NCBI RefSeq assembly: GCF_001625195.1
Contig: NC_054390.1
Coordinates: 6,731,222 to 6,795,221, forward strand
DNA from: Drechmeria coniospora
Taxonomy: Eukaryota; Ascomycota; Sordariomycetes; Hypocreales; Ophiocordycipitaceae
Length of the DNA: 64,000 bases
Direction: 5' to 3'
In this document: positions 16,808-28,200 of the stretch, piece after piece
How positions within the stretch are numbered: the stretch's first letter is position 1
Layout: every line of letters starts with the position of its first letter
The notes under the pieces: model-generated
Databases searched by the model: none
Seen by the model: the letters and a program-made list of their open reading frames with translations, nothing else
What the model was told of the DNA's origin: nothing
Made by a program: the position numbers and the translations under genes

Positions 16808-18363
16808 TCAGCACAGGCCGTCGACCGCTGGCACGGCACCGGGCCCCTTGTCGATGGCGACGAGACCAGAAGCTCCCGTGACGCAGCCAACGCTCTGGGC
16901 CATGTGCACGGCGAGGTTGTCATAGTCGAAAGTGACGTAGGCTGACCGCAGGAACGAGATGCCGAGCTGCGGCGTTTCTGTACAGGTAAGTCGGTCAGCT
17001 TGGCGATGCGGCAGGAGAGTCATGAAAGGGGCACGGCTTACTCCCGGGTGCCTCGGTAGCCCCGAGCCAGCATGATTGGTCCTGCGACTGCCAAACGAAA
17101 TCCTTCATCGGCACATGGATGGTAGCATGTGCTCCAAACTCAAACTTGAGGACGCGAGGGTCATGGCGAAGGGAGCAGTCGACCTGAAAGTGCTCTCCGT
17201 TCTTGTGCGCGTTGGGGAATTGGACAAGGACGTTGGCGAGGATGTGGGGTGGAAAGTAGCACATGGGAGCGCCTGTGTCGATGACGAAGCCGATTCCTTC
17301 GCTCGTGATGTACGGGTTCTGGAACTGCGCAGACGGTGGCCCTTGTCCCTTGTCGAATATGACGGCGCCGGATCCAGTCGGCTCCAGGATGGAGAGCCGC
17401 GACATCTGAACCGTTGGCCTGTTTCGAGCGATCAGAGGCAAGGCAATGGCAAGAAGGCGACGGAGGAGGCAAATGGTGGACTCACCGGGTAAAACGACCC
17501 TTTCGACTCAGGGGGGACGGAATCATGGGCACCCTCTGCAGCGCCCCGGTATACATGGTTCTGTCAATGCCGCCGAAGAGGATGGAGCCCGTTCGGATCC
17601 TCTGATCGCTGATGTATACGCTAAAGGCCCGGCTGTTAATGACGCCTCTGTCGACCATTCTGTCGAGGATGAAGTCGGGTCGTTCGCTGTCGTGAGGAAA
17701 GGCAAGGCCGACGAGGGGCCTGTCCATGTTGGAGTCTTGCTGGGCGGCGATGCCGAACTTCATGGAACCGAGCGCGGCCGCTACGGGACCGGAAATGGGA
17801 TTAGAAAACAGGAGAGGTAAAGGGGAGGATGCGGACGTACGGCCGAGGGCGATTTCATCCATGTAGGCGTTCGCCGTGACGAACCAATATCCACCACCAT
17901 ATCTCTGGGTCGTCTGCTGGCCGACGGGGACAAGAGTCTGGCTGCGCAGCTTATCGAAGACAAAATCGGGATCGACAGAGTTCCGAGACGTCCCGGAGCT
18001 GTCAAAGACCCAGGTGAGGGACGAGGCCGTGTCGATGTCGGCAAGCACCCTCTGGGGAGGTGTGCCGATGGACAGCGCGACGGCGTAGTATATCTGAGTC
18101 AGGTCCGGATAGAGTTTTCCCTCCACCTGGCGCTTTTTGACTGTCGTATTCGCCGTTTCTTCCTCCTCGGCGGTGTCGAGGAGGATGGGAGGCTCGACAC
18201 GTCGACTCTTGCGTGCAATGGGAACGAGTGGAAGCTGCAAGATGCCCGGTTGCTGGACCGTCTTGTTCTCCGTCGGCACGTCAGCGGGTGCCGCGTGAAC
18301 GAGAAGACCAAAAGCGAGGAGGCCGGCAAGAATAGACTTCATTGCGAGTGGGCGAGAAGGCAT
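16808..18363 (-). CDS. Secreted pepsin-like aspartic protease (A1 family)
   Basis: Probable extracellular or wall-associated endopeptidase. Exons (minus): 18363-17841, 17780-17486, 17418-17042 and 16977-16808, giving 454 residues. The signal peptide is MKSILAGLLAFGLLVHAAP, so the second Met (18342) may be the true start. A propeptide ends near the dibasic VKKRQ (76-80). The mature part starts around YYAVALSIGTPPQRVLADID. The first active-site motif is Asp111-Thr-Ala-Ser instead of Asp-Thr-Gly-Ser. The flap region reads RYGGGYW, and the second motif is the normal FVIDTG (Asp320). GISFLRSAYVTFDYDN near the end is a usual A1 C-terminal block. Intron 1 is exactly 60 nt with no stop, so retention would insert 20 residues. 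Activity depends on whether Ala113 is tolerated; a yapsin-like or degenerate protease is the alternative. Confidence 0.85.
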
Positions 18364-19236
18364 GGCCGTGTGTGTGATGTAACGAGTGAAAAGGGGGCTA
18401 TCGGGAATGGTGCCCTTACGAGAGGGAACCGACGGCAGATGCTTTTGAATTTATGCTCGCCATTCGATGCTAGGAAGACGCAGAGAATATTCCATGACGA
18501 AATAAAAGCCGATGGCATTGTGTTCCGGAACCCCAGAAGGTCCTTAGATGAATGGGTGAGTGGATGATGAGCCCATATGACGGAACATGAATCGGGAGCA
18601 TAGATCTGCAAGTTTCAAGAGCAAGACACGGACAGGTCATGAGCCTTGGCAGATCTATTTGACCAAGTTTTCACTCATAAATACTGCTGAGCGACGGTAA
18701 CGGCGACGTGTGTCTGGACATGTCCGGTGTCTGTGCTCGCGGTGACAGGTGATAATTCCTTGGCATCCCACCGGGAGTCAGAACGTGAGACCAAAGGGAT
18801 TCGTAATCAACTCACACATCCGCATGCGCCTCTTTACCTGACGTAAGGTGAGCAAAATGATCATGAGGTTGGTGGATTCACTAGCGAGATTTCATGCTGG
18901 CTCGGGTCTGAGTTGTCAGCAGGGGCCAAACCGACAGCAGCAGATACATGAACCGCAGTCACGCATTGTGTGATCACAGGAGGGACCAGATGCCAGCATG
19001 GATAAGGAAAGGAGGGCAGGAGGACATGATAAGACGACACAATAAAGACGAAAGCATCGATACAAGAGATAGGTTGAGACGATACAACCTTAACGGAACC
19101 ATCAAGACGAGACGAGACAAGACAAGCCAAGACAACACCTGACAGCCGAGGGGCTCTCGTCCTGCCCTCCCCCCTCGCCCTCTCCCATCCTCTCCGTACA
19201 CTGTCATGTTTCTGTCCACACGGCGGCGACCTATCA
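18364..19236. other. Intergenic between aspartic protease and alcohol dehydrogenase
   Basis: Promoter side of the protease: a weak TATA-like CATAAATTC lies on the minus strand at 18447-18455, about 85-90 bases upstream. The other end is the 3' flank of the alcohol dehydrogenase, with an A/G/C-rich run (GACGAGACGAGACAAGAC type) at 19105-19135. No gene and few GTAC motifs. Confidence 0.45.
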
Positions 19237-20253
19237 TCACTCCATGACCAAGACGTTCCGGAAGCGCGGCTTGCCCGCCACGAGGCTGTCGACAGCCTTT
19301 TGCACGTCGGCGAGCGGGTAGCGCTCAATCATGCAGCGGACGTCGTGCTGCAAGGCGAAGCGGATGGCCTCCTCGCTGTCGAGCGCGTGCCCGCTAGGCC
19401 AGCCGTGGACGCTCGCACCCTTGCTGACGAGGGCGATTGTGTCGATAGGCACGGCCCCGATGGGCGCGAGGCTCAGAAGCTTGCCGCCGGCGGCGAGCCC
19501 GTGGACGAGGGGGGAGACGACGTCTGGGTTCGGGGCCGTCTGGACGATGATGGAGGCGCCGCCCAGCTTCATGAGCTCGGCCGCAGCGTCCTTGGTCTTC
19601 GAGTTGATGTAGTGGTGGGCACCGAGCTTGCGGGCAAAGTCGGCCTTGTCGTCGCCGGAGGAGAGGACGGCGACCTCGTAGCCCATCTTGCGGGCGTACT
19701 GGACGGCGAGGTGGCCGAGGCCGCCGAGCCCCTGGACGGCGACGAGGGCGCCCTGCTCGACGTGCATCTTGCGCAGGCCGTTAAAGGTCGTCACACCGGC
19801 GCAGAGGAGGGGCGCCACCTCGGCCGGGTCGCACTCGGCCGGCACGCGGACGACGGCCTCGGCCCGCAGCAGAACGTACTCGGCAAAGCCGCCGTCCTGG
19901 CTGACGCCGTTGATGGCTTCGGTATCGCACATCTGGAACTGGCCCCGCTGGCACTGACGGCAGGTCCCGTCGTGGCCGCCGTGCCAGGGGCCGCCGACGC
20001 GCTGACCCTTCTGCAGCGTCTTGACGCCCTCACCAAGCTCGACGACGTCGCCGACGATCTCGTGGCCGGGCGTGCGGGGGAAAACCTCACCAAGGTGACC
20101 GCCGGCGACAGCGACGTCAGTGAAGCAGACGCCGCAGGCGAGCACCTTGACGAGCACCTGACCGGGACCCGGTCGCTTCAGGGGAACGTCCTCGAGCTTG
20201 AAGGCCCCGCCTTTCTCGCGGAGAACCACGGCCTTGTACGTCGCCGGCGTCAT
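19237..20253 (-). CDS. Zinc-dependent medium-chain alcohol dehydrogenase
   Basis: NAD(P)-dependent oxidation of primary alcohols or reduction of aldehydes; intronless, 338 residues, close to family length. Catalytic zinc ligands appear as Cys40 (LACGVCFTD), His64-Glu65 (TPGHEIVGDV) and Cys151 (LLCAGVT). The Rossmann motif is GLGGLG (175-180). The structural-zinc lobe reads HGGHDGTCRQCQRGQFQMC, with Asp95 where animal and yeast enzymes have the first of four Cys; Cys98, Cys101 and Cys109 remain. I believe the Asp form recurs in fungal relatives, but that is recollection. Substrate cannot be read from sequence. A TATA box lies about 190 bases upstream. The long opposite-strand open frame is a shadow of this GC-rich gene. 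Confidence 0.9.
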   Translation of the reverse strand: MTPATYKAVVLREKGGAFKLEDVPLKRPGPGQVLVKVLACGVCFTDVAVAGGHLGEVFPRTPGHEIVGDVVELGEGVKTLQKGQRVGGPWHGGHDGTCRQCQRGQFQMCDTEAINGVSQDGGFAEYVLLRAEAVVRVPAECDPAEVAPLLCAGVTTFNGLRKMHVEQGALVAVQGLGGLGHLAVQYARKMGYEVAVLSSGDDKADFARKLGAHHYINSKTKDAAAELMKLGGASIIVQTAPNPDVVSPLVHGLAAGGKLLSLAPIGAVPIDTIALVSKGASVHGWPSGHALDSEEAIRFALQHDVRCMIERYPLADVQKAVDSLVAGKPRFRNVLVME

Positions 20254-21676
20254 GATTTGTTCGGCCTGTTGCTGTCAGCGGAGCCGCGTGATCCACGAGG
20301 ATCGAAGTGGAAGTCTGTTATGGGATGAGGTCGTCGGTCACCAGGAGACAAGAGATGGAGATCTGGGCGAAGGGGAAACGAGAATTGGATGGCGGGGTGG
20401 GGAGGGGACGTGGACGGGAGAGGGCAAGGCGAGCCATGCAATTTATAGACCGCATGGTATAACACCTGCAGGCCGTATGCAGACTCCCCCCCTCCTCTCC
20501 GACCGCCAATGAAGCGGCAGAGCCGCCCAGGATGTCTGTCGGTCGTCTGTGACCAGCGGGCGCCACGGAGCGGTCGACGATGGCAAACGGCATCGATACC
20601 GGCATCTGCTTCCATGCGGATGAAGCCGAGGCCTTGCGTGCGGCCAATGACGGGATCGAGACATCATATCGCCACGGACATATGGATGGACCGTGGATGG
20701 ACCGTGGTGGAAGTAAGAAGCTAACGCCGACAAAGCATGGAGATGGCGATGGTCGTCGAGCAAGCCAGCAAGCGGCACGGAGTGGTGACAAGTACATGTG
20801 TTAGTGCACGGCATGGTGGGTGTGCAGACAAATGTACAACATGGTGGGTACACTAGGCAAATGTACGGCATGGTAGGTGTTCAGAGCAGATGCGCTAACA
20901 GTAGGTACTTGCGGCAGCAGAGCTGAAGTTGGCCTAGCAGGCTGCGAGAAGCATGACGTCGGCATGGGATTACAAACCGCCGAGAGAGCCGAGGAAGCCA
21001 ATTGGCTGGAGAGCTTGCTTTCTAATCCAACCGACGGCACCCCGCACCACCCACCACCACATTCCCCGCCCCCCCCAGCAGCGTCTGGCGCCTCCCCAGC
21101 GTCATTCCTTCGCCCACGCCCTGCATATCGTCCGCCTTTTCGCCCTCGATCCCCCCGGTTCCTTTGCCTCGCCGTCGCATCCGACCCGATCGACCCCGCG
21201 TCATGAATCATGATGCATCATCAACTCACCGTGGCTTCATCTGTGGATCCATCTCCGTTGCCTCGCCCTTTCTGTGCTTCGTCATCATCCATCCACCTGC
21301 CAACCCACCTCCTCGGCTGGGCGTGCTCGCACCAACGGCGGCCTACCCTGCCTACCATTGGCTTGATTTTTGAAGCTGTGAATGAAAGCCGAGCTCGCAT
21401 CGAGCCGTTTCCGTGGAGATTTCAGTCGGCAAGCGTGCCGTTCCTCGTTCCTTACCTGCAAGTTACGCGTGCAGCTAGCAACCCGCAGGGCGAGAAGCAC
21501 AAGGTCCCAACGCAGGCACCGTGACTCTGCCAGCACTATGCATGCAGGTCCAGATACGCATGTCCTCCGTCGTTAGTTCAACAGTCCAAGCCGAAACGAG
21601 CGGGCAAAATTATACTTTGTATTGATCGGGTTTGGTATTCGGTCGCGGCAACCGCAAAACAGACGCTAGATGGATG
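20254..21676. other. Intergenic between alcohol dehydrogenase and CSC1-like channel
   Basis: The left part is the alcohol dehydrogenase promoter. A repeated phrase (GCACGGCATGGTGGGTGTGCAGACAAATGTAC-like, three diverged copies) runs over about 20815-20880. The right part ends in the 3' flank of the channel gene. Open frames here show no protein features. Confidence 0.45.
20442..20447 (-). promoter_or_regulatory. TATA box of the alcohol dehydrogenase
   Basis: Minus-strand CTATAAAT, about 190 bases before the start at 20253. Confidence 0.45.
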
Positions 21677-24600
21677 CTACAAAATCAACTTGGGCTCGTC
21701 GAGCGGCACCTCCCCGAACCACACGGTGATGCGGCCGCGCTCGTCCATGACGGCGCCCCGGTCCGAGATGGGCGTGTACCGTCGCGTGTGCGCCACCTCC
21801 TGCCGGCTCACGCCCGCCTCGTCGCGCGGGATCCAAAGGCGCGGCCGCGGCAGCCACATCTCGGGCGGCGCGTAGTCGGCGAGGTAGCGCATGTTGGCCG
21901 GGTACTCGACGTTGCGGAGGTTGTCGGGCGGCATCTGGTGCCGCAGGTAGACAAAGTCCTCGTACTCCTCCGGGTGCAGCCAGCGGGCGAGGAAGCCCGG
22001 CGGCTTCTCGCCGTGCTTGTCGCCCGACCAGAAGCGCAGCTTCTGGAGGACCCGCGATGCGCCCGAGCTGTCGGCCACCGACCGCGCCTTGGTCGCCGTG
22101 CTCGCCTTGAACCAGGCGGCGAGCGTCAGCTTGATGCTTCCGGCGCCCTCGAGCGCTCGGCTGCTCGTCACCCCTTCCTCGTCGGACCGGCCGCCGCCCT
22201 CGGCCTCCTCCTCCTCCCACTCCTCGAGCTCGTCGAGCGCGTCCTCCTCCTCGGCCCTGTGGCGCCGCGCCGCCTCCTCCTCGTCGCCGAACGTCTGCTG
22301 CGTGTCGTAGTAGCTGCTCGCGGCCCCGTTGGCGCCCTTGATCTCGTCCTCGGTCCGCGCGACCGACTGCTGCCGCGCCTTCTCGGCCGCCTCCTTCTCC
22401 TCGAGCTGAATCTCCTCCTCGAGCGCGAGCGTCTGCGGCAGGTTCTGGAGCAGCGGCGCGATGGCGTCGCTGAGCGACATGTGGACGAGGATGGTGAAGA
22501 TGAGGAACATGATCATCATGGCCATGGGGCCGAAGGCGAGGTGCAGCGCGAAGAGACCGATGAGGCACACCTCGGCGAGGTAGAGCCCGACCATGAGGTG
22601 GAGCAGGGCGCGTGGGTAGAAGAGGCCCTTGCTGTCCATGTCCGAGTCGAGGACGAAGATGATGTTGTACCGCCAGATGATGCGCATAAAGGCCATGCCT
22701 CCGGCGGCGAAGATGAGGATCAGCGGCGCGATGCACGCGTAGCTCATGGCTGGGAGGGGGACATGCCGGTTAGCCCAGGTTCCGTCCGTCGAGCGCGCGC
22801 CGAGCTACGTACCGATGACGCCCATGTTGGCGTAGACGGGGAAGATGCCTCCCCACTTCTCCGGCCGCAACTTGCGGTACATGCGGTACCGCGTCCGGGG
22901 CAGGTGGGTGAACTTGTCGATGACCTGGTGCCGGATGAGGGACGAGAGCTGCAGCAGGTGGGTGCCGCTGCTCATGAGGCACTGGATGAGAATGTACGAG
23001 AGGTAAAAGTTGGACGCCATCGGGAGGTTCGATGCGAGGATGTCCTTGGCCTTGATCGGGTTGAGGATGACGTCGGTGAAGGCGGCCGAGGCCGCCGACG
23101 TGAGCGTCGTCACGAGGAAGACCTGGACGACCTGGAAGGCAAAGTAGCCCTGCTGGACGAACAGCTCGACCATGGTGACGGACGGGATGCCGGCCTGGGC
23201 GCCGAGAGCTGCGTAGCGGTTAGCCTCCATCGTGTGACACCTGGCCGCCTTGTAGAAGCGGCGTGGGCAGGGGGAAGGGGTGACGGGCTCCGGGAGACGG
23301 GAGACGGGAGACGGAGGCACGTACCTCGAAGCATGTGTGGCACGACCGACATCCACAGCGTCAACGCGAGGGCGGGCACGAAACCCTGGAGGAAGTTGAG
23401 GATGACCGTCGGCAACTTCAGGAGCCAGGAGAGGAAGATGATGTTCTTGGCGAGGAAGGAGATCTGCGAGACGAGGCCGATGGCGGCCGAGGGGATCGAC
23501 CAGAAGATGACGGCGGCGGCGATAAAGGACAGGATGAAGAAGCGACGGGCGATACGCTCCCACCACGGCATCCGCAAGCCCTTCCAGAGGATCTCGTCGG
23601 GCCGGATGCCGAGCAGGCGATCGGACATTTGCATGGGGCGGTGGTGGGCGAGCGTCTGCTGCGCCGCCTGGGCGCTCTCCTGCGTGTCAAACTCGATGAA
23701 GGCGGCCGGCAGCGTCGTTCCCTCGCCTCGCCTGACCTGGCGGCGCATCTTGAAGATCTGGAGGTTGAGCTCGCGCAGCCGGTTGCGGGTCCAGCGGATG
23801 GTGTCGACGCGGCGGCCAAAGTTGCCGATGGGTCGGTGGTAGGGGCGCGCCTCGACGGGAATGTACTGGGCCGCGACGGAGCCTCGGACGTCGGGCAGGT
23901 TCGGGTCGAGGCCGTAGGGGTGCGTGTAGTAGATTTCATCAAAGGGGTCGACGTGCATCGACTCGACACGGCGCGCCTTCTCGTCCAACTCGGCCTCCTT
24001 CTCCTCCAGCTCGGAGCTGACGCTGGAGCCTGGGATCTCGACGACGATGCAGCCTCCGCGGGAGGTCTGCCCGTGGCCGCCGTCCTTGGTGCCGACGTCT
24101 TCGTGCGTCTCGATCACCGGGAGGTCCTCGCGATGGGTGGCCGGGTGGACCTCTTGGCCGACGTCCTTGGCGGAGTCGACGGAGCCAGACTGGCCCTTTT
24201 CGACATCGACCGTCTCCTCGCCGTACTTTTTGTTCTCCTTCTTGATCTGCCTCGTCCTCACCCGATTGGCCTTGCCGATGAGCGAGACCTCGGCCTTTTC
24301 CAGCCGCATGGCCGTCTGCTCCCGCTCCTTGACCAGCTTGGCGAGGGCCTTGGAGGTGCGCGGGATGCAGACGCGCCGGACGGAATCGCCGTAGAGCTTG
24401 CGGAGACGGTGCTCGTCAAGGTACTGGTTGGGGATGCAGTTGATGAGGAGGGTGCGTGAGGAGATGCGCTGGGCGTAGTAGGGGGACGAGAGGTAGGCCT
24501 GGCGGATGTTTACGTAGTAGATGCACTCGCGGACAACCATGTAGAGGATGAAGCCTGGGCATGGGACGACGGGTCAGCAGGCGGCAGGCGGGGAGACGGG

Positions 24601-25259
24601 GGAGACGGGGAAGGCGGGCGAACCGAAGAAGACCCAGGCCATGAAGGCGTGGGCGTACAGCCTGCGGGCGTTCTGGACGTTGCCGATGGTGAACATGTCC
24701 AACTGGCCGAGGCCGCCGCCGCCGGTGGCGTGGACGGGGAAGAGAACGGGCCAGAGGATGAGGCAGCCGCCGAGGCAGATGTTGCGCAGGACCTTGAGGA
24801 AGCGGAGGAAGAAGAAGCCGTCGAGCGAGCCGTGGTTGAGGACGAAGGTGTCGGGTATCTTGAAGAAGGGCACGATCCAGTTGAACCAGCCGGAAGGCAG
24901 GGCGGGCGAGGGGACTCTGCAAGGGTGAAGAAGCAGTCAGCAAGACGACGACGACGACGACGACGACGACGACACGACGCCGATGGCGAGGGAGGTGGGG
25001 TTCGAGGGGTTGCGTACTCGGGGGCCCGGAGGTCGGCAAAGGTGCGCGGGGCGTAGACGCGCTTGCATTTCCGGCGCAGTATGGTGAAGAGGATGAGGCA
25101 GATGACGACGTAGATGGCGATGGGGATGAAGGTGGCGGCCAGCTTGCCGAGCGACGACGTCTTGCTGCTCGACGAGGTGCTGAGGGTGCCGCCGGTGGAG
25201 GAGTCCTCGCGGCCGGCGCCGACCCTCGCGTCCTGTCCACCGCCACTCTGGAGACTCAT
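21677..25259 (-). CDS. CSC1/OSCA-type calcium-permeable channel (DUF221, RSN1/PHM7 family)
   Basis: Integral membrane, hyperosmolarity- or stretch-gated cation channel family. Exons (minus): 25259-25018, 24916-24624, 24554-23325, 23208-22813 and 22749-21677, giving 1,077 residues. Order: extracellular Ser/Thr-rich N-terminus; first membrane helix (LAATFIPIAIYVVICLILFTI) and two more around LRNICLGGCLILW and FILYMVVRECIYY. Next comes a cytosolic RNA-recognition-like domain (RTLLINCIPNQYLDEHRL ... AAFIEFDTQESAQAAQ) interrupted by a charged insert of about 150 residues. The multi-helix channel core follows (WWERIARRFFILSFIAAAV onward, FQVVQVFLVTT, GGIFPVYANMGVIA). A long acidic Glu-rich stretch and a C-terminal block (PPEMWLPRPRLWIPRDE ... 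GRITVWFGEVPLDEPKLIL) like the PHM7 extracellular tail close it. Exon phases close perfectly. An in-frame Met at 25292 is an alternative start; ACCATG at 25259 fits better. Confidence 0.93.
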
Positions 25260-28200
25260 GGTAAGCGCTCGTCCTAGCCGTTCTCTCTCCATCTCCTACG
25301 TCGGATCCAGGGGAACCCACGAAAATGTCCAAGATGCCTCGGCCGTCGAGGATGTGCCCCGAGGCGGCCATGGCGACGGTGGGCGAAGGCGAATGCTACT
25401 GCGGGCAGAGGAGGTCGCGAGGTCAAGCGGTATGGATGACGGTCGGGATACTCTGCATCGTGTTGGGGTAGAGCCTGCGGCGACTCGACGACGGGCGCGT
25501 TCGTGTTGGGGACAACGAGATCAGGACCGCCGGCGGGTGAGTGAGTGAGTCTTTGGGCGATCGTGTGCGTGATGGAGGAGAGGGTAAGTGAGTGGCAAAG
25601 AGGCCAGAGCGCGGCGTCACTCGGGTTCGGGAGGAGAAGTACTCCGTGCTGCAGGTACTTTACTCGTTACAGACAGATGGTCGTCCGCAGTGGAGAGGGA
25701 GCAAAGTAAGTAAGTACGGAGTACCTCCTCTGCATGCAACGCAGGTGCGAGTCCTCCTCGGCCGGTACTGCGTAAGTAAGGAAGGAAGTAAGTACGCGCA
25801 AGGCACAGGCAGGCAGGCAGGCGGGAGGCACGATGGTGTGGCCCCGGTGGCCTCCAAATCGACTTTCTTCTTTGTCGCCTGCACTTTAAAGAGGGGGCGC
25901 TCGCGGCGCTGCCACCAATCGGCGCGTGCTGCCACGGTCCGCCGGGGCTACGGAGTGCCGAAGATGGGACTAGTGCGACGGTCTCCGGCGGTCGGGATCG
26001 CTGTCATCAGTCATCTCGGCTCCTGGAACGCTACTCGTAGACTACTCCGTACCTGGTAAGGACGAAACCCCTGAAGCCACAGGGTGGCGCGCTGGCAGAG
26101 GCGAAAAGGCTTCGGTTGGCGCTAGCAAGGCCAAGGTGAGGTGGTGGCAGTTTGGACGGGCGAATCCGCGGGCCTTGCTCTCGTACGATGCAGTCACTCG
26201 GGTGTAAGTATGCACGAACTGTAAGTACTCGTACATACTTAGGTACGGATGGATGCACAGACAGTACCGAACTTGCATGTCGGGGTCCGGAATTCGATTC
26301 CATTTCCACCGTGCGTAGTACCAATTCATAGTACGCAGACGCATGCTTCAGAGTAGAAGGGTGGCTGGGTGACTACTGCACAACCAAGCAGGTGCAAGTA
26401 AGTACTTGCTCCTAGCACGAGGGCTGTACTTTATTCGCGGCGCCGCCAGTGCCTGTGCACGCAAGTGCAAGAGTTGAACTGTCGGAGGCTCGGAGCACAG
26501 CAGTACCTTGCTCGAACTCAACCCGCCTCACCAACTGGATGGACAAGGGCCTCTGGATTGTGCATGCACTAGTGCTGTGCGCCGAATGGCAAGTACTCAA
26601 GTACTCTGTACATGTAGCCTACAGGTACAGTACGGAACGGAGTACTTTGGTAGGGAGTATTGTAGGGAGTGTTGTAGGGAGTACCTTTTCCGTATCAGCG
26701 CGGAGTAATGCTCACACCTACAAGTTATATTCCGTACGGAGTACAGAGCATTACAGCATTGCCAGGTATTACTCTGCAAGTTCTTGTACATGCACCGACA
26801 AGCCCCAAGAAGTATGTAGTAACAGTCTTAGGTACTATGTACGCAGTTCGCAGGTGGACTGTACTTACAAGGTACCTAGTACTGTACAGAGGCTATTTGC
26901 TGGACGGGCATGTAAGTAATACTTGCACAAGTACTTTGCACTCTGTCATTTCTGGAAAACCAAGTAGTGCTGGTGTACGGAGTACATGTCCTCTCGACAA
27001 GTTCTGCCTCTCCCGACACCCCTACCAAGGTACTAAATAATACTTGTCCTTGTGCCTACAATACATACCTAAGTAAGTACAGTACTGCAGGTAGTGCAAG
27101 TAAGTACTTACTACGGAGTGTACTTAAGTTTCCGTAAAGTACTACGATTAGTAACCACGTGCAAGCAAGTACAAGTATGCTCCGACTGCACGTTACTTGC
27201 ATGTGCAGTAGGGATGTGTAGATGCTACGTAGCACTAATGCAAGCATTCAAGTCCCTTGCAGGCCCTCGCCGACGACTCGTCAGCAAGTTCGCTCCAGGA
27301 ATGACGCGCCACCACCACATGTGCACTTGCGCCTGCATGGTGCAGGGTACGACTAGGTACCTACCTAGTAGTTATAGTGTAGAGCGCTCACAGCGTGCTC
27401 CTTTCCGGCCATACACGTACGGTACAATGCATGTACTGTGCTTGCGCTACCAGCAATTAGTATCCCAGGACTCCGTACGGAGTAGTATCCCAGCAGCCGT
27501 AGTATCCCACTGTTGCAGCATCGTGGCGCCGTGACGTGTCACCTGCGCAGCCGCCGCCTCTGCGCCTAGAATTGTTCTGGCGCAAAGGCTATAATGTCGG
27601 CATGGTGATGGATGGGATGCGGCCCAGGACTGGCCAAGTTTGCGGCCAATGGGAGGCACATGGACCCAGGCATCATGCACTAGGACAACCTCGCTGTTCC
27701 GTCGTTTCCTCCGTCGAATCCACCCTACCAAGTGGCCCTGATCGGTTTTGGCATTGGTTTTCAACCCGCGATTCGGTGCAGGTGCGGTGCAGGTGCGGTG
27801 CAGGGGCAGGCAGGCGGCGGCACCTCATGGGCACTGCACTTGGGTACAGCATGAGCGAGCAGGTGTGATTGTGCCGAGTGGTAATGCGTGATTGCATGTG
27901 CCTGGACAGGAACAGCGCGGCAGGATTTCACCCTCACTCACCGGCTGCAGCGGCAGTGTGAGTGCCGTATGCCATGCCATGCTACGGCGTGCACATCACG
28001 GCGTCCAGCGGTATTTCGTATCCACGAGCGCGAATGTAGGGTCCTACAGACTGAGCGCGGATTGCCGTGCAGATGGCTGTGTGGACAGCTCATTTGTTCT
28101 CCGTCGTCGTTGCGTCGTCAAGCTGGCGGCCCGTCGGTGCGTGGCCTCTGCGGTACATGGCCGCTACCAAACGAACCGTGTGCCCGTGCACGTGTACGGT

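Noticed and set aside
19300..20328. A 342-codon plus-strand open frame
   Set aside because: Antisense shadow of the alcohol dehydrogenase.
21632..23842. A 736-codon plus-strand open frame
   Set aside because: Antisense shadow of the CSC1-like channel gene.
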